From: Nitrospirota bacterium | GTDB taxonomy: Bacteria; Nitrospirota; Nitrospiria; Nitrospirales; Nitrospiraceae | Assembly: GCA_016222925.1 (NCBI GenBank) | Contig: JACRQB010000092.1 | Location: 1-15,035 of the forward strand | Direction: 5' to 3' | Length of the DNA: 15,035 bases | Shown: one piece after another, positions 1-6,151 of the stretch | Layout of the letters: every line of letters begins with the position of its first letter | How positions within the stretch are numbered: position 1 is the stretch's first letter | Notes under the pieces: model-generated | The model's input: only the letters and a program-made list of their open reading frames with translations | Told to the model about the DNA's origin: nothing | Databases searched by the model: none | Position numbers and translations under genes: made by a program

Positions 1-918
1 GATGTGGACGGCAGCCACATCCGAACCTTGCTCTTGACGTTCTTTTTCCGACAGATGCCCGAGCTGATCGAACGGGGGTATATCTATATCGCGCAGCCGC
101 CGCTGTTCAAAGTGAAGAAAGGCAAGACGGAGCGGTATCTCAAAGACGAAGGATTATTGAATGAATATCTAGCCGATCTGGCGGTCGAAGATGTCGAACT
201 GTATCTGGAAGGGGCGCAAGGGTATGTGACCGGACGTCGGCTGTTGCCGATTCTGAAGAAAATGATTGCCTTTGAAACCTTGCTCAGTCGGCTCAATAAG
301 AAGTCGCACGAAGCTGCGATGCTCCGTACCTTTGTCGACGAACCAGGGCTCGATCGCGAGCTGCTCAAGAATCGAACCGCACTTCAACGATCGGTCGAGA
401 ACGTCAAGCGGTCGCTGGCTGTGGTATTTCCTAAAGTAATGCCGGAGTTCGATGTGCTGGATGACGAAGAGCATCAATCAAACAAGGTCGTCTGCCGGCT
501 GCATGCGAACGGCGTTACTCATGAACTGTGTGTGACACATGAACTCGTCGGTTCCGCGGACTTTCGTGAACTGCAGAAACTGACTCCGTCGGTTGTTGGG
601 TTAGGACGCCCTCCGTACAAGCTCAAAGCCAAAGGGCAAGAGCATCACTATCGGGCGACCGATGAGTTGGTGAAAGCTATCTTGGATATGGGGAAGCAGG
701 GGCTCAGCATCCAGCGCTACAAAGGGCTCGGCGAGATGAACCCGGGGCAGCTCTGGGAAACGACCATGAATCCTGAAATGCGTACCCTCTTGCGGGTCAC
801 ACTGGAAGATCTCACCGGCGTCGATGAGATCTTTACGATCTTGATGGGCGATGAGGTCGAACCGCGGCGCAATTTTATTCAAACGCATGCCCTCGAAGTA
901 CGGAATTTAGATGTGTGA
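1..918 (+). CDS. gyrB: DNA gyrase subunit B, 3' part (5' end outside window)
   Basis: C-terminal part of GyrB, the ATPase/TOPRIM subunit of DNA gyrase, which with GyrA introduces negative supercoils. The reading frame is open from base 1, which encodes the TOPRIM motif DVDGSHIRT, so the ATPase and transducer domains lie upstream of the window. QPPLFKVKKGK follows, then about 195 residues (roughly nt 120-708) corresponding to the insertion domain found in E. coli-type GyrB and absent from Bacillus GyrB. The diagnostic QRYKGLGEMN is at 712-741, and the end (EPRRNFIQTHALEVRNLDV) matches the E. coli tail. Stop TGA is at 916-918. gyrA follows after 79 bp on the same strand, the common gyrB-gyrA arrangement. 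Gyrase rather than ParE is supported by the insertion and by the neighbouring true GyrA. The internal GTG at position 4 is not a start. Confidence 0.97.
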   Translation, partial: DVDGSHIRTLLLTFFFRQMPELIERGYIYIAQPPLFKVKKGKTERYLKDEGLLNEYLADLAVEDVELYLEGAQGYVTGRRLLPILKKMIAFETLLSRLNKKSHEAAMLRTFVDEPGLDRELLKNRTALQRSVENVKRSLAVVFPKVMPEFDVLDDEEHQSNKVVCRLHANGVTHELCVTHELVGSADFRELQKLTPSVVGLGRPPYKLKAKGQEHHYRATDELVKAILDMGKQGLSIQRYKGLGEMNPGQLWETTMNPEMRTLLRVTLEDLTGVDEIFTILMGDEVEPRRNFIQTHALEVRNLDV

Positions 919-997
919 GGAGAACGTCATTCGCCGATCGGAAATGCTCCGTCCATGACTCTTGACCAATGACCGCTGACGTTTTTAAGGAGTTCGG

Positions 998-3475
998 ATG
1001 CCCCCTGATGAACGGTTAGGCCATATCGCGATTGAAGACGAGATGAAGTCGTCGTACCTCGATTATGCGATGAGCGTCATCGTGGGACGAGCGCTGCCCG
1101 ACGTCCGCGATGGGCTTAAACCGGTCCATCGCCGTATCCTGTTCGGCATGAACGAAATGGGCCTCGCCTCCAACCGGGCCTACCGCAAGTCAGCCAAGAT
1201 CGTGGGCGAGATCATGGGCAACTATCACCCCCACGGTGATACGGCCATTTACGATACTCTCGTGCGGATGGCGCAGAATTTCAACATGCGCTATCCCCTC
1301 GTCGACGGCCAGGGCAACTATGGATCGATGGACGGTGATTCAGCGGCTGCGATGCGTTACACCGAAGCGCGCATGACCAAGCTCGCCGAGGAGATGCTGG
1401 CCGACATCGACAAGGAAACGGTCGACTTCGGTCCGAACTACGACGAATCGAGACAGGAGCCACTGGTGTTGCCGAGCAGGGTGCCCAATCTCCTCATTAA
1501 CGGAGCGGGCGGCATCGCGGTCGGCTATGCCACGAATATCCCGACGCACAACATTGCTGAGATCATCGATGGATTGCTTCTGCTGTTGGAGAGTCAAGAC
1601 GTCACGATCGCCCAGTTGATGAAGAAGATCCCGGGGCCAGATTTTCCAACGGCCGGGTTCATCTACGGCATGAGCGGTATCAAGGAAGCTTATGAGACCG
1701 GTCGGGGTCTCTTGAAGCTGCGGGCAAAAGTCGTTGTAGAGACCGATGAACGCACCGACCGAGAACGGCTCCTCGTGACGGAGATTCCCTATCAAGTCAA
1801 CAAAGTGTCATTGATCAAGAAAATTGCCGAGCTGGTTCAGGAAGACCGGATCAAAGGCATTTCCGATTTGCGAGATGAGTCATCGGATCGTGAAGGCGTC
1901 CGGGTGGTCATCGAGCTCAAGCGAGGTGAAATCCCGCTGGTCGTGTTGAATAATCTCTACAAGCACACCCCTCTTGAAACCACTTTCGGCGTCATCATGC
2001 TGGCGCTGGTCAACAATCGTCCAGAAGTCCTGAATCTCAAACAAATTCTGCATCATTTCCTCGATCACCGACGGGAAGTCGTCGTCCGCCGCACCGCCTA
2101 CGAGCTGCGCAAGGCGGAAGAGCGGGCGCATATCCTCGAAGGGCTCAAGATCGCACTCGACAATCTCGATGCCGTGATCGCTCTCATACGTCGGTCGCAA
2201 TCGCCGGACGAAGCCCGGGCCGGGTTGATGCGCCAGTTTGGCCTTACTGATATCCAGGCTAGCGCGATCCTCGACATGCGGCTCCAGCGCTTAACGCAGC
2301 TTGAGCGGACCAAACTTGTCGAAGAATACCAAGACGTGCTGAAACAGATCGAGTATCTGAAGTCCATTCTCTCCAACCAGGAACTGGTCCGGACTATCAT
2401 TAAGGACGAGCTGACCGAAATTCGGGAAGCGTATAAGGACGAGCGGCGGACGCAGATCGTCAAGGAAGAGGCGGAAATCACCCTGGAAGATCTGATTGCA
2501 GCAGAAGAAGTGATCGTCACGATCTCTCATGCCGGATACATCAAACGAAATGCCGTGTCGCTCTATCGTGCCCAGCGACGAGGAGGAAAAGGCAAGATCG
2601 GTATGGGGATCAAGGAGGAAGATTTCGTCGTGAATCTCTTCACGGCCTCCACGCATGATTCACTGCTCTTTTTCACGGATGCCGGCAAGGTGTATTGGTT
2701 AAAGGTCCATGAAATTCCTGAGGCCAGCCGTGGCGCAAAGGGCAAAGCGCTCGTCAATCTGCTCGCGCTGTCGAGTAATGAAAAGGTCACGGCCACATTG
2801 CCGGTAAAAGAGTTCAGGGACGACCGGTATATCGTGATGGGCACCAAGAAGGGCATCATCAAAAAGACGGAACTGTCCGCGTTCAGCAATCCACGGCAAG
2901 GCGGGATCATCGCCTTGGGACTTGAGAGCGGCGATAAGCTGATCGGTGTTCAACTGACTGATGGACAGCGGGAAATTCTTCTCGGGACACGGCAGGGCCT
3001 CACCATTCGATTCAAAGAAGAAGAGGTGAGATCCATGGGCCGGACGGCGTATGGGGTGAAAGGGATCACGCTCGAAGAGGGAAACGAAGTGATCGGCATG
3101 GAAACCATCACCCCGGATTCCACGACCTCCATTTTGACCGTCACGGAAGGCGGCTACGGCAAACGAACACCTGTGGGCGAATACCGTATTCAGGGTCGTG
3201 GCGGCAAAGGTATCATCAGCGTCAAGACGACGGAGCGAAACGGTCCGGCGGTGGGATTTCTTCAAGTACGAGATGACGACCAAATCATGTTGATGGCGGC
3301 GCAAGGGAAGGTACTTCGTTGCAAAGTTGACGATATTCGGGAGATTGGCCGGAATACCCAAGGTGTCCGCATTCTCGACCTCGACGGTGAAGGAGACCGA
3401 GTGGTGGGCGTCGCCAGATTGGCGGAAGTGGTCGAACGAGAGGACGCAGGTTCGGAAGACACCCCCGAAGCCTAA
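998..3475 (+). CDS. gyrA: DNA gyrase subunit A
   Basis: Full-length GyrA (825 aa), the DNA breakage-reunion and wrapping subunit of gyrase. The ATG at 998 has a TAAGGAG Shine-Dalgarno at 986-992. The N-terminal winged-helix/tower domain carries the catalytic tyrosine Y121 in AAMRYTEARM. The quinolone-determining loop reads HPHGDTAIYD, giving Thr82 and Asp86 at the positions equivalent to E. coli Ser83 and Asp87. Thr there is a natural variant in several bacteria and is not by itself proof of resistance. A GyrA box, QRRGGKG, lies at residues 526-532. With the six-bladed beta-pinwheel C-terminus it identifies gyrase rather than ParC. The protein ends in a short acidic tail (EREDAGSEDTPEA), which in gyrases can tune DNA wrapping. 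The next gene begins 25 bp downstream and is probably cotranscribed. Confidence 0.98.
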   Translation: MPPDERLGHIAIEDEMKSSYLDYAMSVIVGRALPDVRDGLKPVHRRILFGMNEMGLASNRAYRKSAKIVGEIMGNYHPHGDTAIYDTLVRMAQNFNMRYPLVDGQGNYGSMDGDSAAAMRYTEARMTKLAEEMLADIDKETVDFGPNYDESRQEPLVLPSRVPNLLINGAGGIAVGYATNIPTHNIAEIIDGLLLLLESQDVTIAQLMKKIPGPDFPTAGFIYGMSGIKEAYETGRGLLKLRAKVVVETDERTDRERLLVTEIPYQVNKVSLIKKIAELVQEDRIKGISDLRDESSDREGVRVVIELKRGEIPLVVLNNLYKHTPLETTFGVIMLALVNNRPEVLNLKQILHHFLDHRREVVVRRTAYELRKAEERAHILEGLKIALDNLDAVIALIRRSQSPDEARAGLMRQFGLTDIQASAILDMRLQRLTQLERTKLVEEYQDVLKQIEYLKSILSNQELVRTIIKDELTEIREAYKDERRTQIVKEEAEITLEDLIAAEEVIVTISHAGYIKRNAVSLYRAQRRGGKGKIGMGIKEEDFVVNLFTASTHDSLLFFTDAGKVYWLKVHEIPEASRGAKGKALVNLLALSSNEKVTATLPVKEFRDDRYIVMGTKKGIIKKTELSAFSNPRQGGIIALGLESGDKLIGVQLTDGQREILLGTRQGLTIRFKEEEVRSMGRTAYGVKGITLEEGNEVIGMETITPDSTTSILTVTEGGYGKRTPVGEYRIQGRGGKGIISVKTTERNGPAVGFLQVRDDDQIMLMAAQGKVLRCKVDDIREIGRNTQGVRILDLDGEGDRVVGVARLAEVVEREDAGSEDTPEA

Positions 3476-3500
3476 TCCGACCGAGCCGCATAGTTGTTCC

Positions 3501-4118
3501 ATGCACGAGCAAGCGCCTTCTCCTATGTCTCCGTCTTCCTCCGGTCCCAAGACCAAGAAGCCGCTGGATACCGTCGTCAAGTTCGCACTGAGCGTCTTTG
3601 CGGGATCTTTCGCGTTGATCTGGGGGGGGATGTATCTTAGCCGCCCCGATCGATCGATTCCTCCCTACACGGTCGGTGCACAATCGAGCCAGATCGTCAC
3701 CACGGACGTTCCTCGCGGAACCACCGATGAGGAGATTGAATCGCTGGTGAAGCGTTTTCGAAAGGTCGGCCACCAAACGCACGATTTCGCTGGCATGAAG
3801 ATCCACCCTACCACTCCGGGCGATCCTGGTGGGCCATACAGACAGATTATGATTTACGTGTTCGATGACCACGGATGGACTGATCCAGAGGTACTGGCGA
3901 AGTATCTGGCCGGGGATGCGACGGTCATCAACGACTATGAACGGTCCATGCGTGGGTACTATCGATTGCAGGATCAGGAAGAAGAAGGAGGCGTGGGACC
4001 CATCCCTAAGAACGGCCACCTCTCCAACGGCACACGGATTCTCTTTAAGGGACGCGTGACGGATTCTTTACCGGTGGAGGCGGAGCCTGGACAAGGTAAG
4101 CCGATATCACCTTTCTAA
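3501..4118 (+). CDS. Hypothetical protein with one N-terminal membrane helix
   Basis: 205-aa protein I do not recognise. Residues 1-22 are polar and Pro/Ser/Lys-rich. A single hydrophobic helix at about residues 24-46 (VVKFALSVFAGSFALIWGGM) is followed by a soluble, charged domain that probably faces the periplasm. Recurring features are a DEEIESLVKRFRKVG helix and a PGDPGGPYRQIMIYVFDD beta-like stretch. The frame is open far upstream inside gyrA, so the start is uncertain. ATG 3501 is the first one after the gyrA stop and gives a sensible N-terminus; ATG 3525 is an alternative, and neither has a good Shine-Dalgarno. It lies 25 bp after gyrA on the same strand, suggesting readthrough transcription. 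Its last 74 bp overlap the 3' end of dciA on the other strand. No function can be assigned. Confidence 0.75.
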   Translation: MHEQAPSPMSPSSSGPKTKKPLDTVVKFALSVFAGSFALIWGGMYLSRPDRSIPPYTVGAQSSQIVTTDVPRGTTDEEIESLVKRFRKVGHQTHDFAGMKIHPTTPGDPGGPYRQIMIYVFDDHGWTDPEVLAKYLAGDATVINDYERSMRGYYRLQDQEEEGGVGPIPKNGHLSNGTRILFKGRVTDSLPVEAEPGQGKPISPF

Positions 4119-4548
4119 AGTGCTCACGAAGCGCAGGATCTTGAATGACGGCGGTATGGGAGAACACCTCTGCTGAATATTCTCCTGGCTGAGGTGATCC
4201 GAAGTCGGTGGTAAGACGTGCGGAAGGAGCTTCCGAATCGGCGGGAATTTCTCCGACCCGACCCGCAATGTCGGTCACACACTCGGTCCCGAACTCTGCC
4301 TGCAGCTTCGTTAAGAGCGCCGGCTTGAGGAACGTCAACTGTTGGAGCCAGACGGAATTTCTGACGACGAGGTAGAGCTTCTTGAAGCGAATCTGAGTCG
4401 GCCAGGTATGAGACGCCATGGGCTCGCCCACGAGCTCGTGCCAACGACGCTGCAAGCGAAGTTCCAGCAGTCTTGATTCAAGACCAAGCCGCTTGGAAAG
4501 ACCGGACAGGATGCTCCCAAAGGAATCGAGTGTGCGAGGGCCAGCCAT
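4045..4548 (-). CDS. dciA: DUF721/DciA-family protein (replicative helicase operator)
   Basis: 167-aa DUF721 protein. DciA is the ancestral partner that helps load DnaB helicase in bacteria lacking DnaC or DnaI. The family signature is visible at about residues 34-87: RRWHELVGEPMASHTWPTQI, then a KKLYLVVRNSVWLQQL strand-helix and a KPALLTKLQAEFG helix. Beyond about residue 100 there is a less conserved extension with a final helix (PALREHFRKVISAYL) and a proline-rich tail. ATG 4548 is the start. The gene diverges from smpB (52 bp between starts) and converges on the gyrA-linked hypothetical gene with a 74-bp overlap. In many genomes dciA sits beside recF/gyrB, so its proximity to gyrBA fits a replication neighbourhood. 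The family call is firm from the motif; the helicase role is transferred from the family. Confidence 0.8.
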   Translation of the reverse strand: MAGPRTLDSFGSILSGLSKRLGLESRLLELRLQRRWHELVGEPMASHTWPTQIRFKKLYLVVRNSVWLQQLTFLKPALLTKLQAEFGTECVTDIAGRVGEIPADSEAPSARLTTDFGSPQPGEYSAEVFSHTAVIQDPALREHFRKVISAYLVQAPPPPVKNPSRVP

Positions 4549-4600
4549 GTGGCATCATAGGCGGTAGCGGAGAAATAGATCAAGGCGTCGGTGTCGGGTT

Positions 4601-5074
4601 ATGGCTAAAGAGACAGAAGATCAGGGGAAGGTCGTGGCTACTAATCGGAAGGCCTACCACGATTATTTTATCGAAGAAAAGTTCGAGGCCGGGATTGTGC
4701 TCAAGGGCACCGAGGTGAAATCGCTTCGGGACAGGCGAGTGAACTTACAAGACAGTTATGCGGACGTCAAAGAGGGCGAGGTTTTTCTCCATCATTGCCA
4801 TATTAGTCCCTATAGTCACGGCAACATGATGAACCACGACCCGATCAGGACCCGCAAATTGCTCCTGCATCGAAAGGAGATCAACAAGCTCCTGGGGAAA
4901 ACCCAGCAGAAGGGCCTTACGCTGATCCCGCTCCGCATCTATTTTTCCGAACGGGGCCAGGTCAAGGTCGAACTGGGCTTAGCCAAAGGGAAGAAGCAGC
5001 ATGATCGTCGAGAATCGATCAAAGCTCGGGAAGCTGGCAGAGAAGTGGAGCGAGCAATCAAAGAACGAAAGTAG
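4601..5074 (+). CDS. smpB: SsrA-binding protein SmpB
   Basis: 157-aa SmpB, the tmRNA-binding protein needed for trans-translation: it brings alanyl-tmRNA to stalled ribosomes and mimics the missing codon-anticodon stem. The conserved N-terminal block NRKAYHDYFIEEKFEAGIVL with GTEVKSLR covers residues 15-43, HDPIRTRKLLLH lies at 79-90, and the beta-barrel strand LTLIPLRIYF follows. The basic tail GKKQHDRRESIK at about 130-141 is the part that enters the decoding centre. Length is normal for the family. ATG 4601 gives the usual N-terminus, although the Shine-Dalgarno is weak. The gene is divergent from dciA, and no tmRNA gene is found after it. Confidence 0.96.
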   Translation: MAKETEDQGKVVATNRKAYHDYFIEEKFEAGIVLKGTEVKSLRDRRVNLQDSYADVKEGEVFLHHCHISPYSHGNMMNHDPIRTRKLLLHRKEINKLLGKTQQKGLTLIPLRIYFSERGQVKVELGLAKGKKQHDRRESIKAREAGREVERAIKERK

Positions 5075-5267
5075 GGTGGAAGTTCCCTCTTCGATCAACG
5101 CGCGTTGACGATCACGAATCCCCTCCGCTTTTATCTCAACGAACTCGGCCGACACAACTTGGAAATCGTACCGTGCCCAGCCCATGGGTGGCGGATGCCA
5201 TACAGGACGTGGGCAGCTGTCTCGGTACGAGCGGGTGCTCGGTCTCCTACCTCGAAGGAACAACGGC

Positions 5268-5303
5268 CTCCTCTTCTCTAGTCGAGAGAGGAGACGGTTC
5301 TCC
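5268..5303 (-). promoter_or_regulatory. Two mutually exclusive stem-loops after the mini-ORFs
   Basis: Read as minus-strand RNA, a GGAGA/TCTCC hairpin with ACCG loop (5303-5290) is followed by a 10-bp hairpin, CTCCTCTCTC pairing with GAGAAGAGGAG with one bulged base and a GACTA loop (5293-5268). Bases 5290-5293 are needed by both, so only one can form at a time. The first hairpin would also bury the AAGGAG that follows the second mini-ORF. There is no good U-run after the second stem, so a classical terminator is doubtful; attenuation or RNA protection are possibilities. The large stem could instead be the 3' end of smpB mRNA, since it is also a hairpin on the plus strand. Confidence 0.4.
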
Positions 5304-5307
5304 TTAA

Positions 5308-5340
5308 CTATTCACGGTCAAGGTACACGGCCTTATACAT
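5308..5340 (-). CDS. Possible 10-codon mini-ORF coupled to the preceding one
   Basis: Encodes MYKAVYLDRE and then TAG. Its ATG shares a base with the stop of the 7-codon mini-ORF (TGATG), a classic arrangement for translational coupling. The two mini-ORFs could also be one ancestral short gene split by an indel. Evidence is the overlap and the strong upstream ribosome site; length alone gives no statistical support. Confidence 0.25.
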   Translation of the reverse strand: MYKAVYLDRE

Positions 5341-5363
5341 CACTCCAAGAATATCGTTATCAT
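5340..5363 (-). CDS. Possible 7-codon mini-ORF with a near-perfect ribosome site
   Basis: Encodes MITIFLE and then TGA. It is preceded by AGGAGGTGA (5378-5370), as good a Shine-Dalgarno as any in the window, 6 nt from the ATG. It lies downstream of a promoter module that matches the one before the 26-aa peptide gene, whose product also begins M-I-hydroxyl-hydrophobic (MISFIE). It may be a leader peptide, a truncated relative of that gene, or a regulatory RNA with an incidental ORF. Confidence 0.3.
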   Translation of the reverse strand: MITIFLE

Positions 5364-5392
5364 GGATCTTCACCTCCTTTCACCTGATGAAA

Positions 5393-5450
5393 ATCATAGC
5401 TCTCGACCATGAAGGGTCTGTGATGAAATCATGAAGAAGTCTTCATGATT
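5393..5450 (-). promoter_or_regulatory. Promoter/operator module A (palindrome, TTCAT box, -10)
   Basis: Minus strand: a perfect inverted repeat with 11-bp arms (AATCATGAAGA, two bases, TCTTCATGATT) at 5450-5427, a TTCAT box at 5413-5409, ten bases, then TATGAT (5398-5393) as a -10 element. No good -35 hexamer is present, as expected for an activator-dependent promoter. The palindrome, box and -10 have exactly the spacing seen in module B at 6026-5970. From the palindrome to the TTCAT box, 32 of 41 positions are identical. Confidence 0.6.
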
Positions 5451-5643
5451 CGGCGACCGAACCGCGTGCCAACTGATCGGCAAGTGACACCAGCAAGTAA
5501 TGGATATCGTGAAACTCTTCGAAGACGAACTGCCCGGATAATGGGGCCGTGTCTAGAAAGCCGTAGTGCTTACGTAGGGAGTGACTCGTAGGAGGATGAG
5601 GGCAGTACCAGACTGCATGACCAGTCTGATAGGGTTCTGCGAA
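5443..5643 (-). pseudogene. Possible 3' remnant of an unrecognised gene
   Basis: A 66-codon open frame that follows an in-frame TAG (5646-5644), has no ATG, and stops inside the operator A palindrome. Its translated text looks protein-like, especially the end (FVFEEFHDIHYLLVSLADQL), which could form an amphipathic helix. The absent start and adjacent stop suggest a decayed gene end rather than a working gene. I do not recognise a family, and chance is not excluded. Confidence 0.2.
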
Positions 5644-5856
5644 CTAACAAGGGTCCAGGGCGACACCGAACCAGACGCCTGCGATGTTGCAAGTATGGCT
5701 AACCGAGATCGCAGCACGACTCACAGACCATGTGGAAACCATTTCCTCTGTCGGGGGCAAGCGCGAGTCACAAGTGCGTACGTGACTGACAAGCATGACT
5801 CTCTCAGCCCAGCCCCCGTCTCCAGCAGGTCGCTCCACAGCATCGCCCGAGTCGGG

Positions 5857-5937
5857 TCACCTGCTCGCAAGCTGCAACATCGCGTATAACACTCCGAATA
5901 TGGCGGCCAATAGGAACACTTCGATAAAGGAAATCAT
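5857..5937 (-). CDS. 26-aa single-span membrane peptide
   Basis: A 26-codon gene starting at ATG 5937 and ending at TGA 5859-5857. The peptide begins MISFIEVFLLAAIFGVLY and ends QLASR: one uninterrupted hydrophobic stretch with an acidic residue near the N-terminus and a basic last residue. This is the composition of small inner-membrane subunits such as KdpF or CydX, though similarity is in size and style only. AAAGGGGGTGA (5957-5947) supplies a Shine-Dalgarno about ten bases before the ATG. Promoter/operator module B lies directly upstream. It follows the sensor-kinase gene on the same strand after 214 bp. The combined promoter, ribosome site and hydrophobic product make it more convincing than its length suggests. 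Confidence 0.6.
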   Translation of the reverse strand: MISFIEVFLLAAIFGVLYAMLQLASR

Positions 5938-5969
5938 GATTGTTGTTCACCCCCTTTCGCTTTCCTACC

Positions 5970-6026
5970 TATATACGCCACCAAGATGAAGCAGCCATGA
6001 TGAGACCGTGAAGAATTCTTCATGAT
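5970..6026 (-). promoter_or_regulatory. Promoter/operator module B upstream of the 26-aa peptide
   Basis: Minus strand: ATCATGAAGA-AT-TCTTCA at 6026-6009, with a perfect 14-bp palindrome TGAAGAATTCTTCA at its core (6022-6009). A TTCAT box follows at 5990-5986, then ten bases, then TATATA (5975-5970) as -10. Spacing from the palindrome to the box (36 nt) and to the -10 (51 nt) is identical to module A. The peptide's ATG follows 33 bases after the -10. Confidence 0.65.
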
Positions 6027-6151
6027 ATGTGCCCCCTTCTACGCTGGTGACGAGGAGTCAGTTCACCACAACACGGCCCACGGCGAACGACCCTAGAGCT
6101 TGTAGAATCTACTGACTCAGACTGTGGCGAGGGGCCAGAATTCTAAAAGGC

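Larger units (their letters stand above)
5075..5856. other. Gene-poor region between smpB and the small-peptide gene
   Basis: About 780 bp without an ordinary gene. Supported elements, all read on the minus strand, are hairpins at 5268-5303, two mini-ORFs at 5308-5363, a promoter/operator at 5393-5450 and an unstarted open frame at 5443-5643. A 7-bp stem (CAGACTG/CAGTCTG, six-base loop) lies at 5609-5628. No tmRNA, tRNA or insertion-sequence ends are seen. Open frames at 5581-5889 (+) and 5644-5838 (-) have no recognisable product. Confidence 0.6.

Noticed and set aside
2699..3580. Long minus-strand open frame opposite gyrA
   Set aside because: It is the shadow of the high-GC gyrA frame: no family resemblance, no ribosome site, and it covers the conserved GyrA C-terminal pinwheel.
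4979..5263. Minus-strand 94-codon open frame starting at a TTG and overlapping the end of smpB
   Set aside because: It has no ribosome site, and its C-terminal third is simply antisense of the basic smpB tail. The middle (ARYDFQVVSAEFVEIKAEG) looks protein-like but is not enough for a call.
5075..5460. Possible ssrA (tmRNA) gene, expected beside smpB
   Set aside because: No tRNA-like 3' half with a T-loop and CCA end, no matching 5' acceptor strand and no recognisable tag-peptide frame were found on either strand.
5581..5889. Plus-strand 102-codon open frame and a mobile-intron-like feel of the surrounding sequence
   Set aside because: The translation has no recognisable domain. I found no intron domain V, reverse transcriptase or transposon end to support a mobile-element call.
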